Below, one piece after another: positions 28,799 to 41,100 of a stretch of 64,000 nucleotides of DNA. Where the stretch lies: the IMG/VR virus record IMGVR_UViG_3300034198_012786, positions 62,001 through 126,000 of that record; one strand, given 5' to 3'. The DNA is from a virus. Below the pieces are notes generated by a model, which did not search any database, was not told the DNA's origin, and worked only from the letters and a program-made list of their open reading frames with translations. A program made the position numbers and the translations under genes. The number at the start of each line of letters is the position of its first letter. Position 1 is the stretch's first letter.

Positions 28799-31700
28799 AT
28801 GGCCACAAATCCCCTTGGTTCTGGCGTCTCCCGTTACATAACGGATAAAGACCGTCAGTATACCTCAGTCGTCTTTCAAGCTTCTAAACCACCTCTCGAT
28901 TCAGAATTAAATCTTATCAGTCTTATCGATCTCGAGAACCAAGCGGAGGAAGTTCGTAGCCGTCTGCCCTCCGGATGGCTAATGAATGAAATGAATCCTA
29001 GGGCCGATTATTCGACGGATCCATCTTATTCGAACTATTTCTTCTTTGGGCGCAATCAATCCGGTGAAGTCCGGAATCTAACTTGGGCTGTTGTGAATGG
29101 TTGGATGGTCCCGGTCACAGGGACTAGGACTGGAAGCCCTCCGATCAATCCGAACGACGTAGACTACTGGAACCGAATCATACTGAATCCACCGCCAACT
29201 GGTGCGAGTGGAAACGTACCGGAATTTATTTTCTTAGAAGTGTGGTTACAACGGATCGATGTAGATCCGCCTCCGCCAGCAGTAGCGCCTGGCAAGCCCA
29301 CTCGTAATTTCATTTATCGATTCGGAAACGTCGACGGTGGTTTCTCATATTTACCTGACGAGCTAGTCGACCCTGACATTAACTATGAGACCACCAAGCG
29401 TGTTCAGCTCCAGTATCGAATTCGCAATGTTCAGAACATTGGTTTGAGCACGAATCCGGAAGGATTCGATCCCACAACTGTTTTCGCGCAGGGTGCTTTA
29501 TCCGTTCCCACGAACGTGCCATTCACCAACATGCGCCAAGCTCTAGGCGATCCAGGTCTCTGGAGAGCTGGGACGGGCGATCCTGTCACTTTCGGAACCG
29601 CAGACGGTTACGTTTACGCAATACCACTCTGCGTTGTATGGCGCCGCAATTCAGCTGGATTCAGCACTTCTAATTTAGCTGGTGCTTTTAACCGAAATTC
29701 AACTGCCATCTCGAAGCTTGATTACACAACTTACGCAAATCAGATCACGTTGCCTGCAGCGATTTCTGATACCGACACAACGTTCACTCTAAACAGTATA
29801 TCCGGAACGTTCCTCTCGAAAATGTCGAATTTCGGGGAGGCGTATGTTCGAATCGATGACGAATATGTCCGAATTTCTAGCGTTACGACTGTGTCTCCAA
29901 CGAGCTTCATAGTAAACATCACCGATCGTGGAGTTCTCGGCTCTACCGCACGTTCACATGTTGCCGGGTCCGCCGTAAAACTATACACCATCCGTCCAGA
30001 CGGCTTATTCGCTGATCAGGTCACCTCGACAGACATTCTCGATTTACGCCACTCAGTAGCCGACAAATTCGATTACGAATCTATCCTGAAGACTAACGTG
30101 GTCGAGCTCTTGAAGGGCAACCTGCGTAGTACTTGGAAGACATACGGAGCCGCAGCTTCACAGGGAGCTGTTGTCCTTTACGGTGATATCGTTACGAATA
30201 ATCCGACGAACGCAGGGCTCACTAAGCTTGATGCACCAGATGGTTTACGGCGTACGTGGTCTGATAGCGCGGTAATGCAAAGATTCTGCATCCCGATAAG
30301 ATGTCCGAATCCGGCAGATCCGAACCCGGTGACCAGTCCTACAGATTTGGCCGGTAATTTTAAAATCGCCCCATATGAATCGGTCATAAATTGGTCCGGA
30401 TTCGCTCCAGCTCATCCAAATGGTCCTAGCCGGAATAACGCCAGTGGTATAAGATATTGGTGGAACGGTGATGAGGTAACTGTTAAGTTACAGCCTTTCC
30501 AGTCTGTGCTAGGCTCTGATGCGGACCAGGTCAGATTCGTGCTTCCGGACGAGCTATCGGAGTCGATCTTGGTTCGATTCGAGGGCGGCACTTCGGATCC
30601 GAATGGTGGCATCCCTGTAAACCCGAATACCACTTCACCGACTGCTTCGAATCCTCAAATCACAATCTCTGGAAAGAGGATCTTGAAGCCTAATGATGGA
30701 TTAGTCGTAACTCTCGATGGCTCTGATCTAAAAATCAAGTTTCTTTCGGGTGCAGTTGACAGCCCATTAAACGAGTGGGCAGATGCTCTTCAGGGCAACA
30801 ACGATGCTTATGCCACTAATGTGGCTGCTTGGATCGAATTCACCGTTATCTATGGAGCCGGTCGAGGTCTTTCACATAAGCCAGAGTGGATACACTCCGT
30901 TGTATACGATGGGAATCCGGTCCAGACTTCAAAAGCGTTGTTGCGTCAGGGTCTTTCAAACACCAATCCGATGGTACCGACTTATTTGTCGGACTCCCCT
31001 TACATTCAGACCGGTAATAATCGGACTTATGCTCGAACCTCAGACGTGATGCTAGATCCAGGTTCGAAGTCTCTCTACATAGCTCCTTACACATACCAGA
31101 CGATCCCTACGTTAACCGCACGCAGCGGTGATACTTCGAACTGGTACTATACGACTCCAAGTGCGACGGTTCCTTTGTACCAGGGACTAATGCCCATCAA
31201 TGACCAGAACGGTAATCCGATTTCTGGTATGAGTGCGGCCAATCGGGACGCTCTTAATTTATTCAAGAAGGGCAACGTTGGGAGCGTGTACGTAGAAATT
31301 CCTCTTGAATTCCTACCGAAACCTGGATTCCACCACGTCCCGATTTACCCTATGTCCGCTACGCCTACTGCTTATTATAGCAGCGGCATTAACTTCATGC
31401 TTAGTGCGTTCCAGGGTGTAGTTGGAGATAACGCACTTTATAACCCGAACATAGTTGCTTATCCTGATAGACCTGGCTATTATATTGCAACGCCACAAGC
31501 CGGTGAAATCTACGGTACGAAGCCCGGTACCTCCGCTTATACTGTGTTCGGACAGAAGGCCAGTATTAATGCGGTAAGTTCTGCTACAGGCACTGTTTTC
31601 ACAGGTATTAGATTCCCGAAGTTCTACGGCCCAGCTCGTATTACAGGTGTTTACGAACGAATTTCTGGTGCATATGAACCTACGAATTCTCCTTTCAACA

Positions 31701-33490
31701 GTGATCGGGAATTTGTTGGAGGCACTTCGCCTAACTGTTTACGAGATAGTTTCGATGGTCCTACGTTCCTGTTAGAGGTCGATAAAAACGGCGATTTGAC
31801 TTTCGTGTTAAACTCAGAAGTCATAGACCTGACGAAAGCTACTCCAGGTGCTACATTTGAAGATCGGGAGTGGTTGATTGAGTGTGTTCTATTCGGCTTC
31901 GATCGTGGGTTCCTACAGACTAACGGACGATTTGTCGTAGTGAATCCTTCTGTCGTGAATTCAACAACGCGGGTCGCGAATCAACAGACTTCAAACGCTG
32001 ATTCTAAGATAGGTATCATTTCGCCTGCACCTTTGGCGGTTCTCGGTACAAATAATCAGGTTACCGTTTTCTATTCAAGAGCTCCTTATCAAGGAAATCC
32101 ATTCGGCACACAATATGGCCAGACCGACGACATATACCGACTTGGACCGTTAACTCCATCTCAGTCTTACTCGATATTTAACAACCCGTTAGGTCCTGTT
32201 GATACTTTGCAGCTACCTGCTAAGAATGGATATGAGATCCTAACTGCCATATCTTTCACCACAGATCTCGGAACCGGGCGTTTATCTGGTTCAAATCCGA
32301 TCCCGTTACTTAACACGTTCGAGGCACCAGCTAACCCACCTGACTATGCCGGGACGCGTGTAGACTTATATCGACGGTTTAGCCTTAATCGCGTGGGTTA
32401 TGAAGACTGGGAAGACATAAAATTCCCTGTTGATCCGGCCACGATAATCGAACGTCCTGAAATCAAGACGTACGCTCTGTCCGAAGTCTTTGATTCAGAC
32501 ATTCATCCGGAGTTAGCAGGAAGCATTACACAGCTTCCTTTAGGTGTCTACTTCAGAGACAAGGATTTTATCGGTAAGACTCTATACCAGACGCGTAGTG
32601 CTTCTGGTAATGCTTCAATCCCTGTCGGCACCTTCAGCGTTACCCCGTATGAAGCACCCACGACGCCATCCTCCGTCGGCCTTTCGACTTGGGAAGGTAG
32701 AGAATTCGTTTGCGGCAACAGTAGCAATACATCCGGCGTCGGATCTGAAGCATTAGTGAAAGTCGACGGTATTGATACACGAAACGGCTCGGGTGCTTAC
32801 ACAAGCACCACTATATTTAAGACGACTCGCGGTGGGGCGGCTTATTCGGCCACCGGCCCATGGCCTGGCGGGAACTTGTCTTCACGGTTCCCTAAGGCTA
32901 GACCAAACAACACCGCAGGGTCTGTGCTAACGGCAACTGCATATTTGGTAAGATCTCAGCCAGAAACGTATGCGGGCCGCGAAGTTCACGTAGGAAACGA
33001 ACTTCAGATGGTCATAGTCACGCAAGCCGCGCCTTCATACTTTAGGGATAGTGAAATAAATCATAGTGCTGCTGGAACAAACGAGGGTTATACTGCGGTC
33101 GATCGGTATCGCCTGTTAGGTAAGCCGCTTGAGAAGCGTCGTGGAACGGTCGATACAAACGTCCTTCCGGCAAATCAGCCGCTGTTCGTCAATAAGATTT
33201 ACGATAACCCCGCGTTCTACGGTTCAAGCGACTTGCCCTTGATATCTTTAAAGCAGGAAACGGTCGCTGTAACGGCCAACGATCAAACGGTCTTTAGTTT
33301 AAGCACTAGACCGCTTGATCCGACGACCGTTCAGATGTTCGTGAACGGCGTCAAGCTCCAGTATGGAGCAACCGCAGATTTTGTGGTCGGTGGAGCTACG
33401 AACCAAACCGTAACCTACTTCCCGAATCCTCCGGTGCATCCACCGTTGGTCACGACCGACGTGGTTGAGTTCTGGTATGTGATATTCTAG
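28799..33490 (+). CDS. Giant tail/appendage structural protein
   Basis: 1563 residues after a TTGAGGT site. The N-terminus has 'R-Q-Y-T-S-V-V-F-Q-A-S-K-P-P-L-D-S-E-L-N-L', a signature found at the start of several phage and contractile-injection structural proteins (DUF4815/DUF6519-like N-termini). Residues about 314-400 carry the same beta domain as the collagen-like fibre ('V-R-I-D-D-E-Y-V-R-I' ... 'D-R-G-V-L-G-S-T'). The remainder is beta-rich with many Pro/Gly/Asn. The last 90 residues (VFSLSTRPLDPTTVQMFVNG onward) look like a strand-rich cap seen at the end of fibre proteins. It probably forms or anchors a large host-contact appendage. Confidence 0.65.
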   Translation: MATNPLGSGVSRYITDKDRQYTSVVFQASKPPLDSELNLISLIDLENQAEEVRSRLPSGWLMNEMNPRADYSTDPSYSNYFFFGRNQSGEVRNLTWAVVNGWMVPVTGTRTGSPPINPNDVDYWNRIILNPPPTGASGNVPEFIFLEVWLQRIDVDPPPPAVAPGKPTRNFIYRFGNVDGGFSYLPDELVDPDINYETTKRVQLQYRIRNVQNIGLSTNPEGFDPTTVFAQGALSVPTNVPFTNMRQALGDPGLWRAGTGDPVTFGTADGYVYAIPLCVVWRRNSAGFSTSNLAGAFNRNSTAISKLDYTTYANQITLPAAISDTDTTFTLNSISGTFLSKMSNFGEAYVRIDDEYVRISSVTTVSPTSFIVNITDRGVLGSTARSHVAGSAVKLYTIRPDGLFADQVTSTDILDLRHSVADKFDYESILKTNVVELLKGNLRSTWKTYGAAASQGAVVLYGDIVTNNPTNAGLTKLDAPDGLRRTWSDSAVMQRFCIPIRCPNPADPNPVTSPTDLAGNFKIAPYESVINWSGFAPAHPNGPSRNNASGIRYWWNGDEVTVKLQPFQSVLGSDADQVRFVLPDELSESILVRFEGGTSDPNGGIPVNPNTTSPTASNPQITISGKRILKPNDGLVVTLDGSDLKIKFLSGAVDSPLNEWADALQGNNDAYATNVAAWIEFTVIYGAGRGLSHKPEWIHSVVYDGNPVQTSKALLRQGLSNTNPMVPTYLSDSPYIQTGNNRTYARTSDVMLDPGSKSLYIAPYTYQTIPTLTARSGDTSNWYYTTPSATVPLYQGLMPINDQNGNPISGMSAANRDALNLFKKGNVGSVYVEIPLEFLPKPGFHHVPIYPMSATPTAYYSSGINFMLSAFQGVVGDNALYNPNIVAYPDRPGYYIATPQAGEIYGTKPGTSAYTVFGQKASINAVSSATGTVFTGIRFPKFYGPARITGVYERISGAYEPTNSPFNSDREFVGGTSPNCLRDSFDGPTFLLEVDKNGDLTFVLNSEVIDLTKATPGATFEDREWLIECVLFGFDRGFLQTNGRFVVVNPSVVNSTTRVANQQTSNADSKIGIISPAPLAVLGTNNQVTVFYSRAPYQGNPFGTQYGQTDDIYRLGPLTPSQSYSIFNNPLGPVDTLQLPAKNGYEILTAISFTTDLGTGRLSGSNPIPLLNTFEAPANPPDYAGTRVDLYRRFSLNRVGYEDWEDIKFPVDPATIIERPEIKTYALSEVFDSDIHPELAGSITQLPLGVYFRDKDFIGKTLYQTRSASGNASIPVGTFSVTPYEAPTTPSSVGLSTWEGREFVCGNSSNTSGVGSEALVKVDGIDTRNGSGAYTSTTIFKTTRGGAAYSATGPWPGGNLSSRFPKARPNNTAGSVLTATAYLVRSQPETYAGREVHVGNELQMVIVTQAAPSYFRDSEINHSAAGTNEGYTAVDRYRLLGKPLEKRRGTVDTNVLPANQPLFVNKIYDNPAFYGSSDLPLISLKQETVAVTANDQTVFSLSTRPLDPTTVQMFVNGVKLQYGATADFVVGGATNQTVTYFPNPPVHPPLVTTDVVEFWYVIF
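33281..33320 (+). other. 13-bp hairpin with one mismatch near the 3' end of the 1563-aa gene
   Basis: GATCAAACGGTCT (33281-33293) pairs with AGACCGCTTGATC (33308-33320) with a single A.C mismatch at the centre; the loop is 14 bases. It lies about 170 bases before the stop codon. Confidence 0.45.
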
Positions 33491-33514
33491 TAGCGGGATT
33501 TTGTGGAGGTTGCT

Positions 33515-36500
33515 ATGACTCGTCCGCGTTCAGCACAGCTTAACTACCCGGCTACCAGATATACAAGTTATACTCTTCCAGTTTCACCAAATCCTGGAAC
33601 TACGCAGATATTCTTACCGAACCCAGTTACTGATTTCACGGTAACAAAGGTTACTGGCGGTGCCGAAACCGCGCTACCAGCTGCGCTTATAGCTACTATC
33701 GGTGAACCGACTGCGGGTTTTCTGATACCCGTAACAGGTACTCTGACAGTCTCGATGAACGACGGTACTTCTGCTTCAATAAATTTAGTCCAGGGAACCA
33801 CAGTTCGACTTCAGCAAATAATAGATAGCATTAACAATGCGTTCTTAGCATTAACTCCGTCCGTTTCAGTCGCCGTCGCTGACCGAACATTCGATCAATA
33901 TTTAATACTTCGATCGGCTAATGCGAGCGGTTACATAGTCGGGACTGGCGCATCTGTGACCATTACTTCAAATCGAATTGCGCTCTTAGCGCTTTTCGGG
34001 TTTGACGTGACGAATAGTGCTACCGGGGTTCCTCTCGGTAGAGGTGTTGTTACAAACGCTTTCGATTTATTTGGTGGAAAAGTATTCTTTAGTCGCGCAG
34101 ACGGCTATGATCTCATGGCCGTTTCGAATCGAGTATTTCCAGACTTCTCCGCGAAAGATGAGTTCCTTCCGAACTTCACGTCCGCGTCAAGGCCAGACAA
34201 ACGTTTATATGGTCGTTTAGTCGCAACCGACCCATCTAACGTGCTCGCGATTTGTCGGGTTGAGGCTTATTCCGCCGCTCCTTTTAAGACTACGAACGCA
34301 AATTGTGCAGCACTTACGACCGGCGATAGCTTCGAAACCACTATAACAAACAGAGTGTCTGGCAGAAGTGTTACGTTTCTTACTAGCATAACATCGAATA
34401 ATCCGACCTCAGAAGATGTGGCTACTTACGTTAACGATTCGTTTAGTCTTGCCACCGATTGTACGACACCTTATTGGACATCAACCGTTTCCGAACCCTT
34501 CTTCCTAAGCGGTTCGTTCAGACTACGGTTTAGTGGCACGTACATAAATGTAAGCCTGGACTCCACCCTAAGAAATGCTCAGCAGGTGGCTGATAAGATC
34601 AATGCAGATATCAGCGTGGCCGGAGCGTCGTCTGAAGGTTTAGCTAGCGTACTGAATGGAAGAGTCGTCATCAAGAGCAGCTCGGGCACAAGTTCGCTGG
34701 TGGAAATCTCAGAAATATCTGATAGCGAATTTGCTAGAGCCCTTGGAATTCAAAACGGTCAGTATAGAGCATACATTATCTGCTCCGCAATCGGTTCAGA
34801 GTTATATTTTAGCTTACCTTTCGATTGCAACTTGTCGTTTGATAATGCGTCATTACCTAGCACCCTTAAGAACTTAGGGATTACCAACGCCGACGTAACA
34901 TCGGTCGCACTTCCAGTAGACACCAAAGAAGCGAGAGCTATATTTCCTAATCTAACCGGATCCACCTCGAACTCGTCGGAACTTAATTATATAACGATAC
35001 AGATTCCGGAACTGATGGAAGCAGGCGACGTTCCCGCCGATCAATTCACAGATGAGCGCGAAACTGACTTTCAAAGCCCATATAAACGCAAGCAGATAAC
35101 GATTCCGAGCTTGTATGAGACTTCAGGTACTCCTGTCTTCAACACTGACAGTGGTTATCTGAACGAATCATTGTTTCCATATTCGATCTCGACCGGTCGG
35201 GTTGGTCAAGCGACGTTCGCGCAGGAATTTCCAGACGCTACATACCTTCCATCCCCAGTAGTATATTCAGCAATAGCAAAGCAGGGTCTAACTACCGTAA
35301 ATTATAAATTGTTTGCCGAGATAGCCCCAGAAGATGCTGATCAATCGTTTACTAGAATATCCACATACAATGTCTCTCCTCGCAATAGTTTAATCCTTTC
35401 TACTAATTCCAAGCCCAGTGTAGACTCTAACATTTTAAAATACTCGCTTGATCGCGGCAGTAGTCCAGCATCCGCCTTATCTATCGCGAATGACTCGATA
35501 GGAGTACACTTTAAGGACGCTTCATCTGCTGAATGGGATGCCGATTCTTGGACTCCTTCGATTTCTCTCGAGAAGGTCGAAGACACCACTTATGGCATCA
35601 GCATTATACATGCAATCTCGTTAAGCGATGGCGGAGTATTTGTTCAAAAAGACAGTAGCCTAAAGTTCTCCGATGCGAATACTCAAGCTGAATCAAACGT
35701 AGCGCTTAAGAATATTCAGCTGACATCGATCGATGGTACTAATGGCGATTCTGTTTTAAGAGTCGGTAACCTACCGGCTGTAACCAACGTACAGACCTAT
35801 AGCGGAGATAGGTATTCGATCGTCAGATCCCTTAACTCAAGGAATACGATAACCTGCGGTGATGGGATTTCCACGTTCGGAGATTTTAACGGACCCGTAG
35901 CTATATCAGAAATAGCCGATTTCATCACTTCAAATTCGATTTCTGATGCTCATATAATAGTTAAGCCAGGCGTTTATACGACTTTGAATACGATCGCTTT
36001 CCAGAATGCGAACATCACAATTGAGGGTTATGGAGCTACAGTATCTGCGTCCGGATCATCGGCGGCACAACTAACATTTACCAATACGGCGGACGGGAAA
36101 GGCGTTCTTAAAATTTATGGTCTTAATTTCGCCACAAATTCGAACTATAATCTTAATGCGCAAAATGGGTATATTCATTTAGAAGATTGCTCATTTAATT
36201 CAGGGATTTACCTAGCCGCGTCTGCGTCTACGACCCCAAATTACTCCCAGCTTGGTATACGCGCTTTATATGCTAAAAATTGCTTTTTTAAAGCGGGCGG
36301 ATCATATGACTCATGCGTAGAAATCACTAAAGCGTCCACGTCGAATGTTTTGGCGAATTCAATCATTTTTGATCAATGTTATTTCGATCCACGTGATTCC
36401 GGAAATGATAAGCGCGTTTGTATCGTATCTGGTCTTGCTGGCGCCTACGCGTCGATGACCTTTAAGGATATAGCTTTCAATAACTGCGAGTTTAAATTAT

Positions 36501-38128
36501 CGTCTTACACTGCTCAGGGCGATAACCGCATGAACGTTAATGTGGGTCTCATAGAGCTGAACCCAGCAACTAACATACGTAATGCTTCAGGCTTAAGGAT
36601 AAGCAGACTATCATACGATAGTTGCACGGTTGATGCTACAAACACGGGATTAAACTGCCTAATGCAGCTTTCTTCTGGGTTAACGACCAATACCGTGACT
36701 GCTTCTTCCAACTATGCGATTGTTGACGAACTGTATATGAACAACATGGATATGCGATTGCGCTTATCAAGTACTTCCATATCGAATTATTCTCTTGGAT
36801 TCGTTATTGGTCACAGTGTCCAAAAATGTGTTTTTGTGAATAACAAAATCGCATATACCAACGGGAACAATGATTGTGGATATGGTGCCCGCCCAACTTG
36901 GATGGCCTTCGCAGGAGCCAATTTAGCTGCTTCGTCTTTCGGGCACATTTCCTTCATTAGCAAGCAAACCATAATCGAAAATTTCGATGTAACAGGTTGT
37001 GTTGCTGGTAGCACGAGGTCTGTATTATACGGGGCTGATTTATCCTTGGCATTTGGCACAAAACTCAAAGTAAATAACGTAAACTTATCTTGGACCAAAC
37101 CTGACGGCACCATATCGAATGGCGATGGCACAATAAGTCCCAGGTGCCGGGTTGCCGTTCAAAAAATCTACACTGTTAGTAGCCCCATATATGATGAGAA
37201 CGGGACTGCTGTTATAGAAAATCTTAATTTGATCGGTCCGAACTCGACTCCTACTCTGCGCTGGGCAGATTCTGCAATCATATATAATGTTGCAAATAAT
37301 GTCACATACCGAAACGTGACGTGTAAATCATTTTTAAATGCCTCAGTGACTGGTACTACCTATGGCATTCATGTATATACTGCTAACAGCTATGCTCAGC
37401 TTGGATCTAATGTCAGTATTGCTGAGTCTAACTTCGATGGATTTGATCGTGGTGTCGTCGTAACGAACGTTTCGACGACTCCTGGCGAGAATATCAGCAT
37501 AACTAACAACAAAATTAGATCTCTCCCTACGGGAAGCGGGAACACGAAATCCCAGGGCATTCAGGTAATAATGCAGAATACTCAAGTTGGCTTTGGCGGC
37601 TTAAAAATACTCGCCAATAGCATTGAGACGACTGGATTATCCTATAGCGGGTCTGCTCCAATATCAGGTAGCTCTTATTACAATGAGTCTGCTGGTATAC
37701 TGATTACCACTCGTATTTCCGTAGACCCCCTTTCACGTAAAAATGCTCGTAAAATCATTAAAGATAATGTGATTAAAACAACTGACACAGCCGCTGGGTC
37801 CCGATTGATACCAGGGATTTGGTTGGTCCCGTGGCCTGGGTCGTCAGATTCTGGAAACGAAACTGCTATATGTTCAGGAAACTCTGTAATGAGTAACTAT
37901 TTTGCAGGGCCTGAGTATTGGACAGGTAGGATTGCAATAACTGGATACGACGCTAGTGCTAACGCGTTCGTTCCCGTAATTAGTCCGATTTTGCCAAGTT
38001 ATGGGCTTGTTGGTGTAGAAACCGGATATGCCGTAGTAGGCAGCGAAACTGTCAGCAACTTGTTGGCTGACGGGGCCGACACAGTACATAACTTCTCGAG
38101 ACTTCTGAACTATAGCGCTCCGGCATAG
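33515..38128 (+). CDS. Tail spike / fibre with right-handed beta-helix (paralogue 1)
   Basis: 1537 residues from the ATG at 33515, which is six bases after a perfect GGAGG; an in-frame GTG at 33503 would place that site inside the gene. The paralogue starts at the same residues (MTRPR-x-AQLN-x-P-x-TRYTS). Residues about 75-165 and 333-425 are two copies of an 'I-N-x-A ... L-x-S-x-x-x-G' module. After residue about 780 (CGDGISTFGDFNG) the sequence becomes a long run of Asn/Ser/Thr-rich short strands typical of pectate-lyase-like right-handed beta-helices, as in phage tailspikes that bind or cleave surface polysaccharides. No catalytic residues can be assigned by eye. Confidence 0.75.
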   Translation: MTRPRSAQLNYPATRYTSYTLPVSPNPGTTQIFLPNPVTDFTVTKVTGGAETALPAALIATIGEPTAGFLIPVTGTLTVSMNDGTSASINLVQGTTVRLQQIIDSINNAFLALTPSVSVAVADRTFDQYLILRSANASGYIVGTGASVTITSNRIALLALFGFDVTNSATGVPLGRGVVTNAFDLFGGKVFFSRADGYDLMAVSNRVFPDFSAKDEFLPNFTSASRPDKRLYGRLVATDPSNVLAICRVEAYSAAPFKTTNANCAALTTGDSFETTITNRVSGRSVTFLTSITSNNPTSEDVATYVNDSFSLATDCTTPYWTSTVSEPFFLSGSFRLRFSGTYINVSLDSTLRNAQQVADKINADISVAGASSEGLASVLNGRVVIKSSSGTSSLVEISEISDSEFARALGIQNGQYRAYIICSAIGSELYFSLPFDCNLSFDNASLPSTLKNLGITNADVTSVALPVDTKEARAIFPNLTGSTSNSSELNYITIQIPELMEAGDVPADQFTDERETDFQSPYKRKQITIPSLYETSGTPVFNTDSGYLNESLFPYSISTGRVGQATFAQEFPDATYLPSPVVYSAIAKQGLTTVNYKLFAEIAPEDADQSFTRISTYNVSPRNSLILSTNSKPSVDSNILKYSLDRGSSPASALSIANDSIGVHFKDASSAEWDADSWTPSISLEKVEDTTYGISIIHAISLSDGGVFVQKDSSLKFSDANTQAESNVALKNIQLTSIDGTNGDSVLRVGNLPAVTNVQTYSGDRYSIVRSLNSRNTITCGDGISTFGDFNGPVAISEIADFITSNSISDAHIIVKPGVYTTLNTIAFQNANITIEGYGATVSASGSSAAQLTFTNTADGKGVLKIYGLNFATNSNYNLNAQNGYIHLEDCSFNSGIYLAASASTTPNYSQLGIRALYAKNCFFKAGGSYDSCVEITKASTSNVLANSIIFDQCYFDPRDSGNDKRVCIVSGLAGAYASMTFKDIAFNNCEFKLSSYTAQGDNRMNVNVGLIELNPATNIRNASGLRISRLSYDSCTVDATNTGLNCLMQLSSGLTTNTVTASSNYAIVDELYMNNMDMRLRLSSTSISNYSLGFVIGHSVQKCVFVNNKIAYTNGNNDCGYGARPTWMAFAGANLAASSFGHISFISKQTIIENFDVTGCVAGSTRSVLYGADLSLAFGTKLKVNNVNLSWTKPDGTISNGDGTISPRCRVAVQKIYTVSSPIYDENGTAVIENLNLIGPNSTPTLRWADSAIIYNVANNVTYRNVTCKSFLNASVTGTTYGIHVYTANSYAQLGSNVSIAESNFDGFDRGVVVTNVSTTPGENISITNNKIRSLPTGSGNTKSQGIQVIMQNTQVGFGGLKILANSIETTGLSYSGSAPISGSSYYNESAGILITTRISVDPLSRKNARKIIKDNVIKTTDTAAGSRLIPGIWLVPWPGSSDSGNETAICSGNSVMSNYFAGPEYWTGRIAITGYDASANAFVPVISPILPSYGLVGVETGYAVVGSETVSNLLADGADTVHNFSRLLNYSAPA

Positions 38129-38169
38129 ATACTGGCCTTCTAGTAATGTGACATCAGTGAGGTGTCACC

Positions 38170-41100
38170 ATGACTAGACCGCGCGCAGCACAACTAAACG
38201 ATCCGCAAACCAGGTACACTTCAATACCGTTGAAGTCAGTGCCGGTTGCTGGTTCGTCATTGCTTGATTTCGCCGGTCCGGACTTAACATATGTTACCGC
38301 AAGTTCCGTTACCGGTATCTTTGGCGGAATTGAGTCTGCTCTACCTGCGGTACTTACAACTCCAAGTATTGAACCTTTCACTATACCGTTAAATAGTTAT
38401 CTGTATATCACAATCCCTGGGTTAAACCAGTCGCAACCTGTAGCAGTTAAGATCGACTCCGGTTTTAACTCATATGGAAGTCGAATTTCGGCTTCATATC
38501 TGTCCAAGCTCATAAATGATGCGTTTGCGATTCATACAAATCAGAAAGTAGCAAGCCGAAGTGAAGATGGTTCACTTACGTTAAAATCCGTGGCTTCAAA
38601 CAGTCCCCTTACCGGCTCTAATGCTCGTATAAGCCTTAATGGAACAGCAGCGGCCTTGTCAGCTCTCGGGTTTTCTGGTCTCGCCCCGTATGTTTCAAGC
38701 GGTTTGGACATTACACGCGGAATCGTGACTACATCTGAGGACGGGAAGGGAGGGTATACCTTCTTTACCAAATCGGATGGATATGAGCTTCTAGCGAACC
38801 AACAGGTGTACTACCGATACCCGTTAGATGCCTTTGAAATAGGACCAAAATCTCAATATGGGGCCGCAGTAAACACTGGTGCACCGTTAATTGGGCGCAC
38901 CAGCTTTGTGAATGATGATACCTTGCGCTTAAGCCTTTTCACCAAGGCGTTTCGTGCAGGCCCTGTCGTTACGACTCTTAGCAATTTCCCTACTTTATCG
39001 AGCGGCGACGCTCTGACGGTTTCTGTCACCGAAACCTCGTCTCAAAATAACACATCGTTTGACGTGGTTTTTGCTTCAACACCTGCCAGTCTAAGTGAGA
39101 TCGCTAATATTATAAATTCGGCATGGCACTCACAAACTGGTAACAGGAAAGCTTCCATATTTTTAAGGACTAGCGGTTTATACTACTTATATGAGTCGGT
39201 TAATTTGTCGTTAAACGGCAATGCTTCCTTCGACTGGGTAATTAGTTCCGATGTAAAGACTCCTCTCCAATTAGTGAATTCTCTGAATGATGCGATCATG
39301 GCGAATGGTGGAGGTGCCGTAGCCACTTTGATCGATGACGAAGGAATTTTCCTCGAAAGCGAAATTGAAGGTGTCGACTCTCAAATATCTATCGCTGCGA
39401 CTGATGAGGTTAGGAGAATACTCGGTTTCTCCGAAGGAATTTATAAATCGTACGACATCGTGTCGGTATCTGGATCAGAACTAGTGTTCGACGTGCCGTT
39501 TGCCGAGTGCTCATTTAACTTTTTTGCCAGTCCCACTGTGCTTTCGAAATTCGGTTTAAGCACACTCCTTGATTCAAACGGTTTTGTCCCATCTTATTTA
39601 AAGGAACATCCTTCAAGGTTTCCTAGCATTCCCGAAAACGACTCGTTGTTTAACAGCTTTGTGGGAGAAGGTTATATTTCGATACTGCTAGGGGAACTTG
39701 AAGAAGTAGGTGATGTGCCTGATAATCAAGATACTAATGAGCGTTTAGCAGACACTCAAGCAACCGAAAAGCGGTTTGGTATAACAAATCAGCCTGGTTA
39801 TCTCGGATACGGCTCATACATCATAAAATCAGAAATTGGTCGTATACAGAATGATGACATTCCTTTTAATCAGCGATACAGCACAATCGGATCGGTAAGC
39901 TTTCCGAAGTACACCACTTCTTCTCCTTCGGTCTTCTCAGCCGTCCCTAAGATAGCTACTCCAGTTAAATATTTTGCTGACCCGATAATCGAATCTATCA
40001 ATGTAAATGATAATGTCGGAGTTCGGTTTTCTACAACATCAAATGCTTCTGGATCTCAGAATGGTGTTGCTTTTACTTATAACTTAAAAGGGTTCTTTGA
40101 TATCGATGCATACTGGCAGTCAGATGTAAGTTCCGTATCTTCTTCTTCCGCTTCATTGTTTCCTACTTCGTTCAAGCTATTTTTTAAGCCTACGCCCGCA
40201 GATCAGTGGTCAGTTCAAAGCTGGGATCCAACTTTTAGTTTTTCGGCAAGTGAGACTGCCTACGGACCTCTAATCAACAGCCTCACTTTAGCCGGTGAGT
40301 CTGTGCTCACAACTGCCGATGGACCGTTAAATTTTTCAGATTTTAACATCAAGAACGCAGTTTCGACTCCTCTCTTTTATCCTCTTTCTAGTAATTCAGA
40401 AACTAGTGGAGACGCACTCCTCCGAGTCGGCGACCAAGAGGCCAATGCGGCCGTGACGCCTACTTCGGATAGATATTCTATACTGCGTTCGTTGAATGCT
40501 CGCAATGTTATATTCTGTGGTAATGGAGTTAGCACTTTCGGCGATTATAACGGATCTAATTCCTTAGCCCAGCTTGTAAATCAACGAACTCTATTCACCC
40601 CGTTCTCAATCCACCTAAAATCTGGAACCTACGAGGGCGTTGACTTCACAGATCCGCTCATGCGGCTCAGTGGAGACGGTTCGGTAATTACGACCCACGT
40701 TTCCATAAGCTCGCAGCCTGATGGAGTCTACATAAGCGGACTATCTTTTGAAGCGGGACTGTCCGTATCTGGCAATGTTACGCTAGAAAATTGCAGGGTA
40801 AACGGTCTCCGATATGAGACCTCGACGCAAAATCTCGGTGCGAAATTCATAAATTGCCAAATAAGTTACAATGCGGTCGAAAATTGGGACTCTATAGTAC
40901 AATTAAGTTATAACGGTGGGATGAGCGACAGTGCAGGCTCTTGGGCTGCGCCGATCTCGTTTGAAAATTGTCACTTTAACAGCAATTACTCAAATAACAT
41001 TAAGTGTATCTCTATCGTGGGAAATGGAGACGAGACATTTGGTTCTGTCGAATTTAATCTATGCGAATTTGAACTCGGGTACTCTGCGAACATAGATTAT